Notes: generated from the sequence alone by a model not told the origin. DNA of 7,910 bases from Euryarchaeota archaeon UBA102 (GCA_002509225.1 DAHL01000026.1:16221-24130), one strand, 5' to 3'; positions 1 to 7,140 are shown, counted from the stretch's first letter. Translations and numbers: made by a program.

Positions 1-899
1 ATACCTGGAATTCCTGCAGCCATTGAATCGTACAATTTGTTTGGAGAACAGACTTTATGAAGAAGAGAAGATGGATTGAACATGCAGAGAATTGCATCAG
101 CTTTTGAAGTTCGTGACATTACTTCATGATAAGGAATTGGGCCTAGAAAATCTACATTATCATATTTGGAAGAAGCAGATTCAACGGCATCATAACACCC
201 CTCTTTTTTAGCTGCAATCTCAAAACGAACACCATCTAGATTACCTAAAGCGTGAACTGCGTCTGGAAATAAACGAACTTTATGTAAAACTCCAATATAG
301 CTTACTGTGAAAGGGGTTGAGTCTTTGATTGAAAAATCATTATTCTGTTTTTTAGGACAATTTAAAACTTGAGCTATAGGGGCGTCAGTTCTATCTGAAT
401 AAAAAGGAATATAATTCTCTCCAGCCACGATTAAACCATCTATATGCTTGATCCACCTATCTTCCAATGATTGAGCTATACGGGGGAGCAGAAATGTGTA
501 ATCATCTGAAATCATATAACTAAAAATTTCATGTGCATCATAGATTAGTTTTGCGCCTGTTCTTTTCTTAAAACGCACACCTATTGATAATGTATCTAAA
601 TCATGTGCATGGACTACATCGAAAGGGGTTTCTGAGTGTAACTCTAACGCTTTTTTAGTTGCGATAGACCACCACAGAGGATTTTGAAATAATGCAGATT
701 TCATTACATTCATCATTTTTGTATTTTTCAAACGAACAATATTAACACCATCTATAGTTTCTACTGGTAAAGGATTATTTTCGTGACGTGACCATTCTAA
801 AACCGTAACTTCATTGCCGGAACTTACAAGAGATGTGGCCTCCTTTGCCACCCTAGGATCCCTAATGTAAGCCTTTGTCAAAAGCATCAATATTTTCAA
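1..899 (-). CDS. Glycosyltransferase, GT4-like (GT-B fold), 3' end truncated by window edge
   Basis: I read 299 codons of this gene on the minus strand; the C-terminus lies beyond the left edge. The N-terminus is a GT-B Rossmann half: a hydrophobic first strand (KILMLLT), then RDPRVAKEA (residues 13-21), VVHAHD (95-100) and YDAHEIF (120-126), all typical of family GT4 transferases that move a sugar from a nucleotide-sugar onto a glycan or lipid acceptor. The second domain starts near residue 198 (SYIGVL), and the sequence ends just after SPNKLYDSMAAGIPG (285-299), the donor-binding region; the rest of the ExxxxxxxE region is missing. No signal peptide or membrane segment is visible, so it is probably cytosolic. 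Start: TTG at 899 has a GGAG eight bases upstream and restores the full first strand; an ATG at 887 lies about 28 bases below a TATAAG element (912-920) and is a real alternative. It follows DP1 by 61 bases on the same strand. Donor and acceptor cannot be named from sequence. Confidence 0.88.
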   Translation of the reverse strand, partial: MKILMLLTKAYIRDPRVAKEATSLVSSGNEVTVLEWSRHENNPLPVETIDGVNIVRLKNTKMMNVMKSALFQNPLWWSIATKKALELHSETPFDVVHAHDLDTLSIGVRFKKRTGAKLIYDAHEIFSYMISDDYTFLLPRIAQSLEDRWIKHIDGLIVAGENYIPFYSDRTDAPIAQVLNCPKKQNNDFSIKDSTPFTVSYIGVLHKVRLFPDAVHALGNLDGVRFEIAAKKEGCYDAVESASSKYDNVDFLGPIPYHEVMSRTSKADAILCMFNPSSLLHKVCSPNKLYDSMAAGIPG

Positions 900-911
900 A
901 ATAGCATCTCC

Positions 912-930
912 GCTTATAGTTGGTGTAAAC
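912..930 (-). promoter_or_regulatory. Possible TATA elements for the glycosyltransferase gene
   Basis: The 61-base gap downstream of DP1 holds two TATA-like stretches read on the minus strand: GTTTACACC at 922-930 (about 27 bases above the TTG at 899) and ACTATAAGC at 912-920 (about 28 bases above the ATG at 887). Archaeal TATA boxes sit about 25-30 bases upstream of the transcription start, so either would give a nearly leaderless mRNA. The GGAG at about 908-911 instead favours a short leader with the TTG start. Which applies is not decidable here; read-through from DP1 is also possible because no strong T-tract terminator is visible between them. Confidence 0.3.
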
Positions 931-960
931 AGTTGGGATGTTAAAGGTAACTTTTATTGT

Positions 961-2415
961 TTAAAAATTAAAATCGAGAGTCTCTGAATGTAAAGATTGT
1001 AAATTAACTGCTACAGCGCGACAAGGATCTGGTTGAAAACCCATCATTTTTTGATATGATGTTTGAGCTTGCCAAGTTCCAGGATTTATCAAAAGGGTGC
1101 CTTTGTAATAATCAACGCCACAGGAATGAACGTGTCCTGTTACAAAAATGTCGGGAACTTCTTTGATTACTAAATAATCCTTATTTTCTGTAGCTAATGG
1201 CGTCTTGCCACCATATATGGGTGCTAAGTGTCTTCTTTTGATTAGCTCTTTCATTAAAGAAATTGGATCTTCATATGATAGACCTGGAAAACTTACTAAA
1301 TCGTCCAAAGATTTGCCGTGATAACAGAGTACATTGACGCCTGCTATATCTATTGTAACTGGATTTGCAGTAAAAGTAACATTTGGTGGAAATTTATCCT
1401 TGACATGATCTGGTAATGGTAGTTGGGGCTCCATCAATCGTACAGCATCGTGATTACCTGGTAAGATTACGATTTGTAAATCGGAAGGCATATTTTTGAT
1501 TTCATCTGCCAGTGTTTCATACTGTACCCAAACATCTTTAATTGCTAAATCTTTTTCTTGATCCGGATAAGAATCGATTCCATCTACGATGTCTCCGTCA
1601 ATGATTAGATAGCCTCCGTTAGGGACCCAATCTGGATAAAGATCGGTATTGCCGTTAAGCCATTCAATGAAACGTTTCCATTCTTTACTTTGAAAAGTAA
1701 GACTACCTAAATGAACATCGGAGACGAATAAAGCAGTGTGTGGTTGTTCCGCCCTAGTTGATTCTCTGACCCTCCCCCAATGAGGTCTTATTATTGGTTC
1801 ATTCGAATATATTGCCCGTCCTCTTCGATCTACACGGCCAATGACTCCTATGACTTCATCTGGAACTAATAGCAAAGGATTTGCATCTGAATCTTCTAGA
1901 TAAACAGCTGCTTGATGTATGCCATCCTCTAAAATTACTTTGCGTCTATTGTTATATCTTTGCCCTATAGATGAAACAATGCCTATGCAACTTATTTCTG
2001 AGCCTGGATCTAAATAGTTCAAATTTCTCGCCCCCCTCATTTTTGGATTTTGATAAAGAAGTTTAGAGAGATGTCTTAAACGATCATTGAAAAGAGAAAC
2101 GAAATTATTCAAACTTCCATCTGCAGTTGATTTTTCAATCTGATCTTTTATGATTACAGGTGGTGCATTACTTACTACTGGACTTTGTTTAGGTGGTTGA
2201 ACAGAGATAGTCTCTTCTACTAAATCAGACAGACCGAGAAACAGAAGAGGACGTGTAATTGAGCCGACTGAATTTTCCAAAATAGTAATGCCGTCTGGTT
2301 GATTGGTAACGTGAGAAACGAGCTCTGGAGATGGCATTAAGTTGCGTTCAGCAAGCCAATTGAGAACTTCTTCTTCGGATGGGCTCAAGAAGTAATGTAT
2401 GTGGAAAGAGAGCAA
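961..2415 (-). CDS. dp1: DNA polymerase D (polymerase II) small subunit DP1, 3'-5' exonuclease
   Basis: This is the proofreading subunit of the archaeal replicative polymerase PolD, which pairs with the large catalytic subunit DP2. An N-terminal helical segment (about residues 10-40) and a low-complexity linker (65-105) precede an OB-fold domain (about 138-215) and a calcineurin-like phosphodiesterase domain (228-450). Every metal-ligand motif is intact: SDVHLG (232-237), GDIVD (274-278), GNHD (320-323), YHG (365-367) and TGHVH (426-430), followed by NPGTW (444-448). The exonuclease should therefore be active. The 484-residue length is within the range of archaeal DP1 proteins. The start is a TTG at 2415; an in-frame stop lies about 70 bases upstream with no ATG between, and a TTTAAA at 2443-2448 sits about 30 bases ahead, supporting this start. 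A second TTG at 2388 (before SPSEEE) is the alternative. It is divergent from cdc6. DP2 is not adjacent on either side within this window. Confidence 0.96.
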   Translation of the reverse strand: MLSFHIHYFLSPSEEEVLNWLAERNLMPSPELVSHVTNQPDGITILENSVGSITRPLLFLGLSDLVEETISVQPPKQSPVVSNAPPVIIKDQIEKSTADGSLNNFVSLFNDRLRHLSKLLYQNPKMRGARNLNYLDPGSEISCIGIVSSIGQRYNNRRKVILEDGIHQAAVYLEDSDANPLLLVPDEVIGVIGRVDRRGRAIYSNEPIIRPHWGRVRESTRAEQPHTALFVSDVHLGSLTFQSKEWKRFIEWLNGNTDLYPDWVPNGGYLIIDGDIVDGIDSYPDQEKDLAIKDVWVQYETLADEIKNMPSDLQIVILPGNHDAVRLMEPQLPLPDHVKDKFPPNVTFTANPVTIDIAGVNVLCYHGKSLDDLVSFPGLSYEDPISLMKELIKRRHLAPIYGGKTPLATENKDYLVIKEVPDIFVTGHVHSCGVDYYKGTLLINPGTWQAQTSYQKMMGFQPDPCRAVAVNLQSLHSETLDFNF

Positions 2416-2496
2416 AACTCTTTGCCCGATTATCAGATACAGTTTAAAGTGGGTTTCTAATGGGTATAGCCCGGCAAAATTTTAGCCAACGCAACC
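2416..2496. promoter_or_regulatory. Divergent DP1-cdc6 promoter region with a possible origin-recognition-box-like site
   Basis: These 81 bases separate two head-to-head replication genes and must hold both promoters. For DP1, TTTAAA at 2443-2448 lies about 30 bases upstream of its TTG. For cdc6 there are two candidates: TATAG at 2465-2469 (about 30 bases before ATG 2497) and AAAATTTTA at 2476-2484 (about 26 bases before the second ATG at 2506). The latter is flanked by GGC and GCC, making an imperfect palindrome at 2473-2487. Between the two promoters, 2448-2466 reads AGTGGGTTTCTAATGGGTA, which shares the AGTGG and AA-GGGTA parts of the archaeal origin recognition box but not its central AAAC. 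Origins often lie beside orc1/cdc6, and initiators can bind their own promoter, but only one degenerate copy is seen, so an origin call is tentative. Confidence 0.4.
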
Positions 2497-3771
2497 ATGA
2501 ACGCAATGCAAAGTACTAGTTATTCAAATTTATTTGATGAAATAAGTAGAAAGGACACGATAATAAAAAATAGAGAAGTTCTTGAAACTACATATTTACC
2601 AGATAATTTTCCACATAGAGATGAAGAGGTGAAAAATCTAGCTGAAATATTGCAACCATCTCTAGATGGTTCTAAACCATCGAATATTTTGATATACGGA
2701 CAAACTGGCACAGGTAAAACTGCAATTACTAAATATGTTTGTAGACAACTATCTGAAAAATCGCGCGAGTGTAAAAAAGAAGTGAAAATGATTTACATAA
2801 ATTGTAAGCAAACTAATACTGCGTATGGAATTCTAAGTAGAATAGGTGAAGAAGTATTAGGTGAAAAAGAGAATGAGATACCGATTGCTGGATGGAGAAC
2901 AGAACAGATATATGAAATTGTAAGAAAGCGAATAGATAATGAAGGAAGTAGTATCGTAATTATTTTAGATGAAGTAGATGCTTTGGTTCAAAAATCTGGT
3001 TCAGATATTTTATACCACCTAACAGGAATGAATGTTGACCTTGTAAATTCTAAGATGTCATTAATTGGGATATCAAATAATGTTGGATTTACGAAAAATA
3101 TAGACCCTCGTGTGAAATCGAGATTGGGAGAAGAGTCGATGACGTTTTCACCTTATAATGCTAGTCAACTTATAGACATATTAGAACAAAGAGCGAAAGA
3201 AGCGTTCAATCGTGGAATGGTGAATGACGTTGTAATTAGAATGTGTGCTGGCCGAGCTGCTCAAGAACATGGTGATGCTAGGCAAGCATTGGACCTTCTA
3301 CGAATAGCTGTGGACATTGCTGAAAGAGACGGTGTTAAAAGTGTAGACATAAACTATGTGGAACGGGCTCAAAATAGAATGGAAGAGGATCAACTAAAGA
3401 AAGTGATAATAACTTTACCATTGCAGCATAAAGCGATTTTATCGAGTATTGTATTGAATGAACTTTATGATAAATTAAAAACACAGACTACTGGAGATGT
3501 ACAAGAGATATACAGTAATGTGTGTGAAAGATTGGAAATAGATGAGTTGTCTGGACGTAGAGTTAGTCAAATAATATCTGAATTGGAAATGCACGGATTA
3601 ATTAGTGGAAAAGTTGTTAGTTGGGGGAGGCATGGTAGAAGTAGAGTAATAAAACTTGAAATAGGAAGCCGGGAAATTAGAAAGATTATGAAGAAAGATT
3701 CATACATGGATGATATATTGAAAAGAGCTGGGGAAGGATTACTTAGAAGAAGGCAACTTAGAATTACTTAG
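2497..3771 (+). CDS. cdc6: Orc1/Cdc6 replication initiator (AAA+ ATPase with winged helix)
   Basis: This 424-residue protein is an archaeal Orc1/Cdc6, which binds origin recognition boxes and helps load the MCM helicase. The AAA+ module shows Walker A GQTGTGKT (68-75), Walker B IILDEVD (155-161), sensor 1 GISNN (191-195), an arginine-finger region DPRVKSRL (203-210) and sensor 2 GDARQALDLLR (259-269). The C-terminal winged-helix DNA-binding domain spans about 302-390, with a recognition-helix segment GRRVSQIISELEMHGLI (353-369) and a basic wing GRHGRSR (377-383). All nucleotide-handling residues are present and the length is normal, so it should be functional. ATG 2497 is preferred; ATG 2506 (starting MQSTSYSN) is possible and fits the spacing from AAAATTTTA. 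No Shine-Dalgarno is seen, suggesting a leaderless mRNA. It is divergent from DP1, a partnership seen in many Euryarchaeota, and its stop overlaps the stop of the convergent small gene by four bases. Only this paralogue is in the window. Confidence 0.97.
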   Translation: MNAMQSTSYSNLFDEISRKDTIIKNREVLETTYLPDNFPHRDEEVKNLAEILQPSLDGSKPSNILIYGQTGTGKTAITKYVCRQLSEKSRECKKEVKMIYINCKQTNTAYGILSRIGEEVLGEKENEIPIAGWRTEQIYEIVRKRIDNEGSSIVIILDEVDALVQKSGSDILYHLTGMNVDLVNSKMSLIGISNNVGFTKNIDPRVKSRLGEESMTFSPYNASQLIDILEQRAKEAFNRGMVNDVVIRMCAGRAAQEHGDARQALDLLRIAVDIAERDGVKSVDINYVERAQNRMEEDQLKKVIITLPLQHKAILSSIVLNELYDKLKTQTTGDVQEIYSNVCERLEIDELSGRRVSQIISELEMHGLISGKVVSWGRHGRSRVIKLEIGSREIRKIMKKDSYMDDILKRAGEGLLRRRQLRIT

Positions 3772-4133
3772 TTTGAATTTAATTTTTCATTCCAACCCTT
3801 TTTCCAACCTTGTTCCCAACCAGTTATCCATGCTGCTTTACGACCTGCTTCTCTAGCAATTTCTCTTGTCTTTAGCATTACTTCGTTTCTTTCATCTTTT
3901 GTTTTTTGTTTTAGAATGGTGCCAGAAATAGTACGTGCCTCTTCCATAATTTTATTGGCTTCTTTCCATTTATTGGATTTTATTTCTTCTAAGATTGAGT
4001 TGTGATCGACATCATCTTTAGATTGTATTGCAGCATTATAACCTTCTTCAAGACCTTCTGCTAATGCTGCTGCTTTGGAAGCGGTGCCTTTCTGTTTTTC
4101 AATCATATATTTCATCCAATCTTTAGATGCCAT
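3768..4133 (-). CDS. Small hydrophilic helical protein of unknown function with C-terminal Trp/Gly repeat
   Basis: I do not recognise the family. The 121 residues are highly charged and rich in Lys, Glu and Ala, with no signal peptide or membrane span, and look almost entirely helical (helices about 3-37, 44-68, 74-116). Two parts carry Gly/aromatic patterns at four-residue spacing: EGLEEGY (26-32) and, more strikingly, AWITGWEQGWKKGW (101-114), with Trp at 102, 106, 110 and 114 and Gly at 105, 109 and 113. On a helix this gives one aromatic stripe beside a small-residue stripe, which suggests packing against a partner or itself. The start is ATG 4133, with a TATA-like CTTATTTC (4157-4164) about 28 bases upstream and no Shine-Dalgarno. 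Its TAA overlaps the cdc6 stop (convergent, four bases), and it lies 51 bases after trkH on the same strand. Proximity to either gene does not establish a shared role. It is long, cleanly bounded and codon-like, so I consider it a real gene. Confidence 0.8.
   Translation of the reverse strand: MASKDWMKYMIEKQKGTASKAAALAEGLEEGYNAAIQSKDDVDHNSILEEIKSNKWKEANKIMEEARTISGTILKQKTKDERNEVMLKTREIAREAGRKAAWITGWEQGWKKGWNEKLNSN
3792..3830. repeat. Imperfect 12-base tandem repeat inside the small unknown gene
   Basis: On the plus strand CCAACC recurs at 3792, 3804 and 3816, with a diverged CCATGC start at 3828, giving an exact 12-base period. Read on the coding (minus) strand, each GGTTGG encodes Gly-Trp, and each unit encodes one G-W-x-x block of the protein. 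The six bases between copies are not conserved, so protein-level selection on a four-residue pattern after an old duplication is likelier than a fresh slippage array. Confidence 0.6.
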
Positions 4134-4156
4134 AATGAAACTGAGAAAGCAGTACC

Positions 4157-4164
4157 GAAATAAG
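4157..4164 (-). promoter_or_regulatory. Possible TATA box for the small unknown gene
   Basis: CTTATTTC read on the minus strand is centred about 28 bases before ATG 4133, within the 51-base trkH gap. The spacing fits an archaeal TATA box of a leaderless transcript. The match is AT-rich but not strong, and the gene could instead be read through from trkH. Confidence 0.3.
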
Positions 4165-4184
4165 GCTTTTTGATTGGTGTAAAA

Positions 4185-5741
4185 TTATTCTTTGTAAGAT
4201 CCTGGGAAGAAAAGGAGTAATCCAGTAATAATCTCCAAACGACCTAACCACATCAATAATGAGCATATAATTAAAGACGGAGATTCTAAACCAGAATAGT
4301 TGAAATCTGGACCTACCGCACCTACACCAGGTCCAACGTTACTGATACAGGCAAGTGAAGCACCGATACCATCTATCAGAGTCCAGTCTTGCTGGAAATA
4401 TAATAGTGCAAGAGCTCCTAACAAAAATAGAGAGATATAAATGAAAAAGAAAACTGCTATGTTGTGAACTAAATTCTCATCTAATGATTTGCCACCAATA
4501 CGTAATTTTACAACTGCTCTTGGATGTATAACCATGAATAATTCTCTTTTCAAAGCTTTTAGCAATAACTCTATACGAACTATTTTCATCCCACCAGTAG
4601 TTGACCCTGCACAACCACCAATAAACATTACAAATAACAATACAAATACAGAAGAAGAGGGCCAATTTGTGTAAACGTCAGTTGTAAACCCAGTTCCAGT
4701 TAGTAAGGAAATTGTTTGAAAAATAGTTGTTCTGATATTTTCTAAATGGGGTGTATCGAGACCATCAACCAATGGTGCCCAACGTCCAATAAATACTAAA
4801 AAAGTACCAGTAACTATAAAGAAAATGTAAAATCTGAATTCGCCGTTCGAGCGTAATATCTCAACGGAACTTCTTAATTTTTCAAATATAGATAGATTGT
4901 TTTTAATTAAATTTGAAAAGAAGAAATATAATAAAACGAAGTTTATTCCAGAAATGAGCATGAAAGAAGTAATGATAGATTCGACTAGTGCACTATTGTA
5001 ATAAGCGATAGAATCTATCCGTGGACAAAACCCACCAGTAGATATTGTAGAAAGAGTAATACATATAGAATCATAGAATGATAAACCTGCTATGAATTTT
5101 AATAAGAATGTTTCTAAGAGCGATAAAAATACATAAATCAACCAAAGAAGTTTTGCCGTTTCGACCATTCGTGGTTTTATTTTTCCTATATCAGTTCCTG
5201 GCATCTCAGCTCGTAAAATTTGAACACCCCCGCCGATTAAACGTGAAAGAACCACTGTAGCTAGAACAATGATACCCATGCCTCCAAACCATTGAGATAA
5301 TGATCTCCAAAGTAGGAGTGATTTAGGTAAGTCAAAATAGCCATCGCCATTAGCGTCTGAAAACTCCAATAAAGTTGCGCCTGTGGTTGTAAAACCGGAA
5401 AAGGATTCAAATATGGAACGGATTGGTGTTAGATTGTTTTCTCCTGTTAATTCCATCTCATGTGCAGCATAATAAGGAGAAGCCCCTATCAGAGCAATTA
5501 AGAACCAGGTGATACCAACCAAAAGAAAAGATTCCCTATCCCTTAGAGTTTCATCTGATTGAAATATACGTGACAATAAAAGACCAGAGAAACCGAAAAA
5601 TAACATCGGAGCAGCGAACATCCAAAATAATTCTTCAGGAGATTCCTCCAGTAAAAAACCGGAAAAAATTGGAATTAAAAAAGATAAACTGAATAAAAAG
5701 ATGAGATAGCCCAAAATGCCTAAAACTAGTTTAAAACGCAT
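4185..5741 (-). CDS. trkH: Trk-type potassium uptake membrane subunit TrkH
   Basis: This 518-residue membrane protein is the ion-conducting subunit of a Trk/Ktr potassium transporter; it forms the pore and is gated by TrkA in the cytoplasm. The four membrane-pore-membrane repeats are visible through their pore loops: TTTGATLLE (118-126), STISTGGF (231-238), LTGTGFTT (347-354) and SNVGPGVGAVG (467-477). Family signatures WRSLSQWFGGMGII (145-158), FIGGCAGSTTGGMKIVR (373-389) and the closing MWLGRLEIITGLLLFF (497-512) are present. Two N-terminal helices (about 3-30 and 40-58) precede repeat 1. An unusual feature is DANGDGYFD (129-137), an EF-hand/dockerin-like acidic loop just after the first pore loop. 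ATG 5741 begins one base after the trkA stop (TAA-T-ATG), with no Shine-Dalgarno, so translation is probably coupled to trkA. Pore glycines are intact and length is normal, so it should be functional. Confidence 0.96.
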   Translation of the reverse strand: MRFKLVLGILGYLIFLFSLSFLIPIFSGFLLEESPEELFWMFAAPMLFFGFSGLLLSRIFQSDETLRDRESFLLVGITWFLIALIGASPYYAAHEMELTGENNLTPIRSIFESFSGFTTTGATLLEFSDANGDGYFDLPKSLLLWRSLSQWFGGMGIIVLATVVLSRLIGGGVQILRAEMPGTDIGKIKPRMVETAKLLWLIYVFLSLLETFLLKFIAGLSFYDSICITLSTISTGGFCPRIDSIAYYNSALVESIITSFMLISGINFVLLYFFFSNLIKNNLSIFEKLRSSVEILRSNGEFRFYIFFIVTGTFLVFIGRWAPLVDGLDTPHLENIRTTIFQTISLLTGTGFTTDVYTNWPSSSVFVLLFVMFIGGCAGSTTGGMKIVRIELLLKALKRELFMVIHPRAVVKLRIGGKSLDENLVHNIAVFFFIYISLFLLGALALLYFQQDWTLIDGIGASLACISNVGPGVGAVGPDFNYSGLESPSLIICSLLMWLGRLEIITGLLLFFPGSYKE

Positions 5742-5742
5742 A

Positions 5743-7119
5743 TTAAGTAAAAATCGATTCTACCTCTTTCAAATTATTTTTGAGGGTAAATAAAAGAAGC
5801 TTATCACCTTCTTTTAATGTATCTCTATCATCTGGAAAGATAACATTATCTTTCCTTTTTATAACTGCAACTAAAGATTGTTTTGGTAAGTTCAAATTTG
5901 AAATTGACTTTCCAATGTGATCTTTATGATTTACGGAAACTTCCCTAATAACTGCATCTTCACCATAAAAGTGCTCCAGACCAGTTGTTTCTGTGGTTTT
6001 AGTAGCTTGATTTAAAATTGCACTAACTGTTAGACGTCTTGGATTGATAATAATATCCACGCCCGTATTTTGTACAACGTATTCTAATTCTGTTTGATAA
6101 ACTAAAGCAGCGGTTCTTTTGGCTCCTTCTTGTTTAGCCATTAAACAGCTTAAAACATTCAAATCTTCTCTTTCAGTAGCTGAAATGAATAAATCAGCGT
6201 TTCCGAAACCTTCGTCTCTTAGAAAATCTCGATCGGTTGGCGACCCGTTTAACACTGTAACACTATCCGGTAAAATACTAGAAACCTTATCGGCTTCTGC
6301 CTTATCTTCTTCGACTAAAAAGAGTTCTATATTTGGATTTTCTGAATTTTTATTTGCCACTTGTTTAGCGAAACTTATGGCCAATCTACTTGTTCCTGCT
6401 AGAAATATTTTCTTGACTTTTTTCTCGCCTGTTATTTCGCTTAGATTGCCTATAGACTTAGAAAGTTGATTCCATACATCTTCAATATGGTTGATTATTA
6501 TCATCAATCTATCTCTCGGTAGGAGAACTTCATCTGGATTAGCAATACTAACACCAGACTCTCTTGATATTAAAACAATTTTAGTATTTGATGGCATTTC
6601 TACATCTATTAATGCCCTTCCAACTATTGGTGAGCTTTCATCTATTCTGGCCTCCATAATATGTAAATCTTTAGCTGAAAATTGATCTAAACTGGTCATT
6701 AATTGAGGCCTATCTACAATTTGCCATATTCTATTCAAAGCTAATTTATCTGGATTTACATAGTAATCAATACCCAATATATCCATAGGATTTGGATCTA
6801 GAGGGCCTTCTATCAATTCAGTATTGTTAATCCTAGCAATAGTTTTACAACCTAATTTATGAGCGATTGTACAGCAAATAAGATTTACTTCATCACTTCC
6901 ACACACCCCTATGAACAAATCTGATTGAGCAATTCCCGCCTTTTCCATCAATATTTTAGGAGAAGCTGCATTACCTTTGATTATTTGAGCATCCAAATTA
7001 CTAATCCTAGAGATTCCATCTCCTTGATTATCAATTATAACGACGTCGTGCCCTCTTGTTATTAAATCTCTAGCGACTCTGAAACCGACTTCGCCTGCTC
7101 CAGCGATTACTACTTGCAT
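5743..7119 (-). CDS. trkA: Trk potassium transport regulatory subunit TrkA (tandem RCK domains)
   Basis: TrkA is the cytosolic nucleotide-binding ring subunit that gates TrkH. From ATG 7119 it has 458 residues in a double arrangement: RCK-N (1-130), RCK-C (about 140-215), RCK-N (about 235-355), RCK-C (about 373-458). The first Rossmann fold has the full NAD-type motif GAGEVG (7-12) with Asp30 ending strand 2 (VVIID). The second has GTSRLA (242-247) in place of the glycine-rich motif, so nucleotide binding there may be weak or altered, while NGSPTD (291-296) and INPRRLTVSAIL (358-369) keep the family pattern. A TTG at 7131 would add MQTK, but ATG 7119 is preferred because MQVVIAGAGEVG is the usual N-terminus and a TATA-like TCTTTAAGAA (7141-7150) is centred 27 bases upstream, fitting a leaderless mRNA. 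It lies 50 bases after the DUF368 gene and one base before trkH, forming a two-gene potassium uptake unit. Confidence 0.95.
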   Translation of the reverse strand: MQVVIAGAGEVGFRVARDLITRGHDVVIIDNQGDGISRISNLDAQIIKGNAASPKILMEKAGIAQSDLFIGVCGSDEVNLICCTIAHKLGCKTIARINNTELIEGPLDPNPMDILGIDYYVNPDKLALNRIWQIVDRPQLMTSLDQFSAKDLHIMEARIDESSPIVGRALIDVEMPSNTKIVLISRESGVSIANPDEVLLPRDRLMIIINHIEDVWNQLSKSIGNLSEITGEKKVKKIFLAGTSRLAISFAKQVANKNSENPNIELFLVEEDKAEADKVSSILPDSVTVLNGSPTDRDFLRDEGFGNADLFISATEREDLNVLSCLMAKQEGAKRTAALVYQTELEYVVQNTGVDIIINPRRLTVSAILNQATKTTETTGLEHFYGEDAVIREVSVNHKDHIGKSISNLNLPKQSLVAVIKRKDNVIFPDDRDTLKEGDKLLLFTLKNNLKEVESIFT

Positions 7120-7140
7120 CTTTGTTTGCAAAAACTTGGG

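Noticed and set aside
305..322. G-rich stretch GTGAAAGGGGTTGA resembling an origin box, with a similar GAAAGGGGTTT near 621-631
   Set aside because: Both are in the glycosyltransferase reading frame (each encodes a Thr/Thr-Pro-Phe type segment on the minus strand), are far from the initiator gene and lack the paired AGTGG part.
961..990. T-rich end of DP1 on the minus strand as a transcription terminator
   Set aside because: The T-run is short, lies in codons for the C-terminal residues and is not followed by a longer tract in the gap; evidence is too weak to call.
2654..2671. Inverted repeat AACCATCT-CT-AGATGGTT inside cdc6, followed by another AACCATC at 2676
   Set aside because: It lies within conserved coding sequence, and eight-base arms with a tiny spacer are expected about once by chance in a window this size. 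No second copy outside the gene was noticed.
4489..4674. Plus-strand open frame of 61 codons opposite trkH
   Set aside because: It is antisense to a highly conserved TrkH segment including FIGGCAGSTTGGMKIVR, and its translation has no recognisable features; treated as a shadow frame.
6119..6469. Plus-strand open frame of 116 codons opposite trkA
   Set aside because: It lies fully antisense to the second RCK domain, has no promoter-like element that I can see, and looks like a codon-bias shadow.
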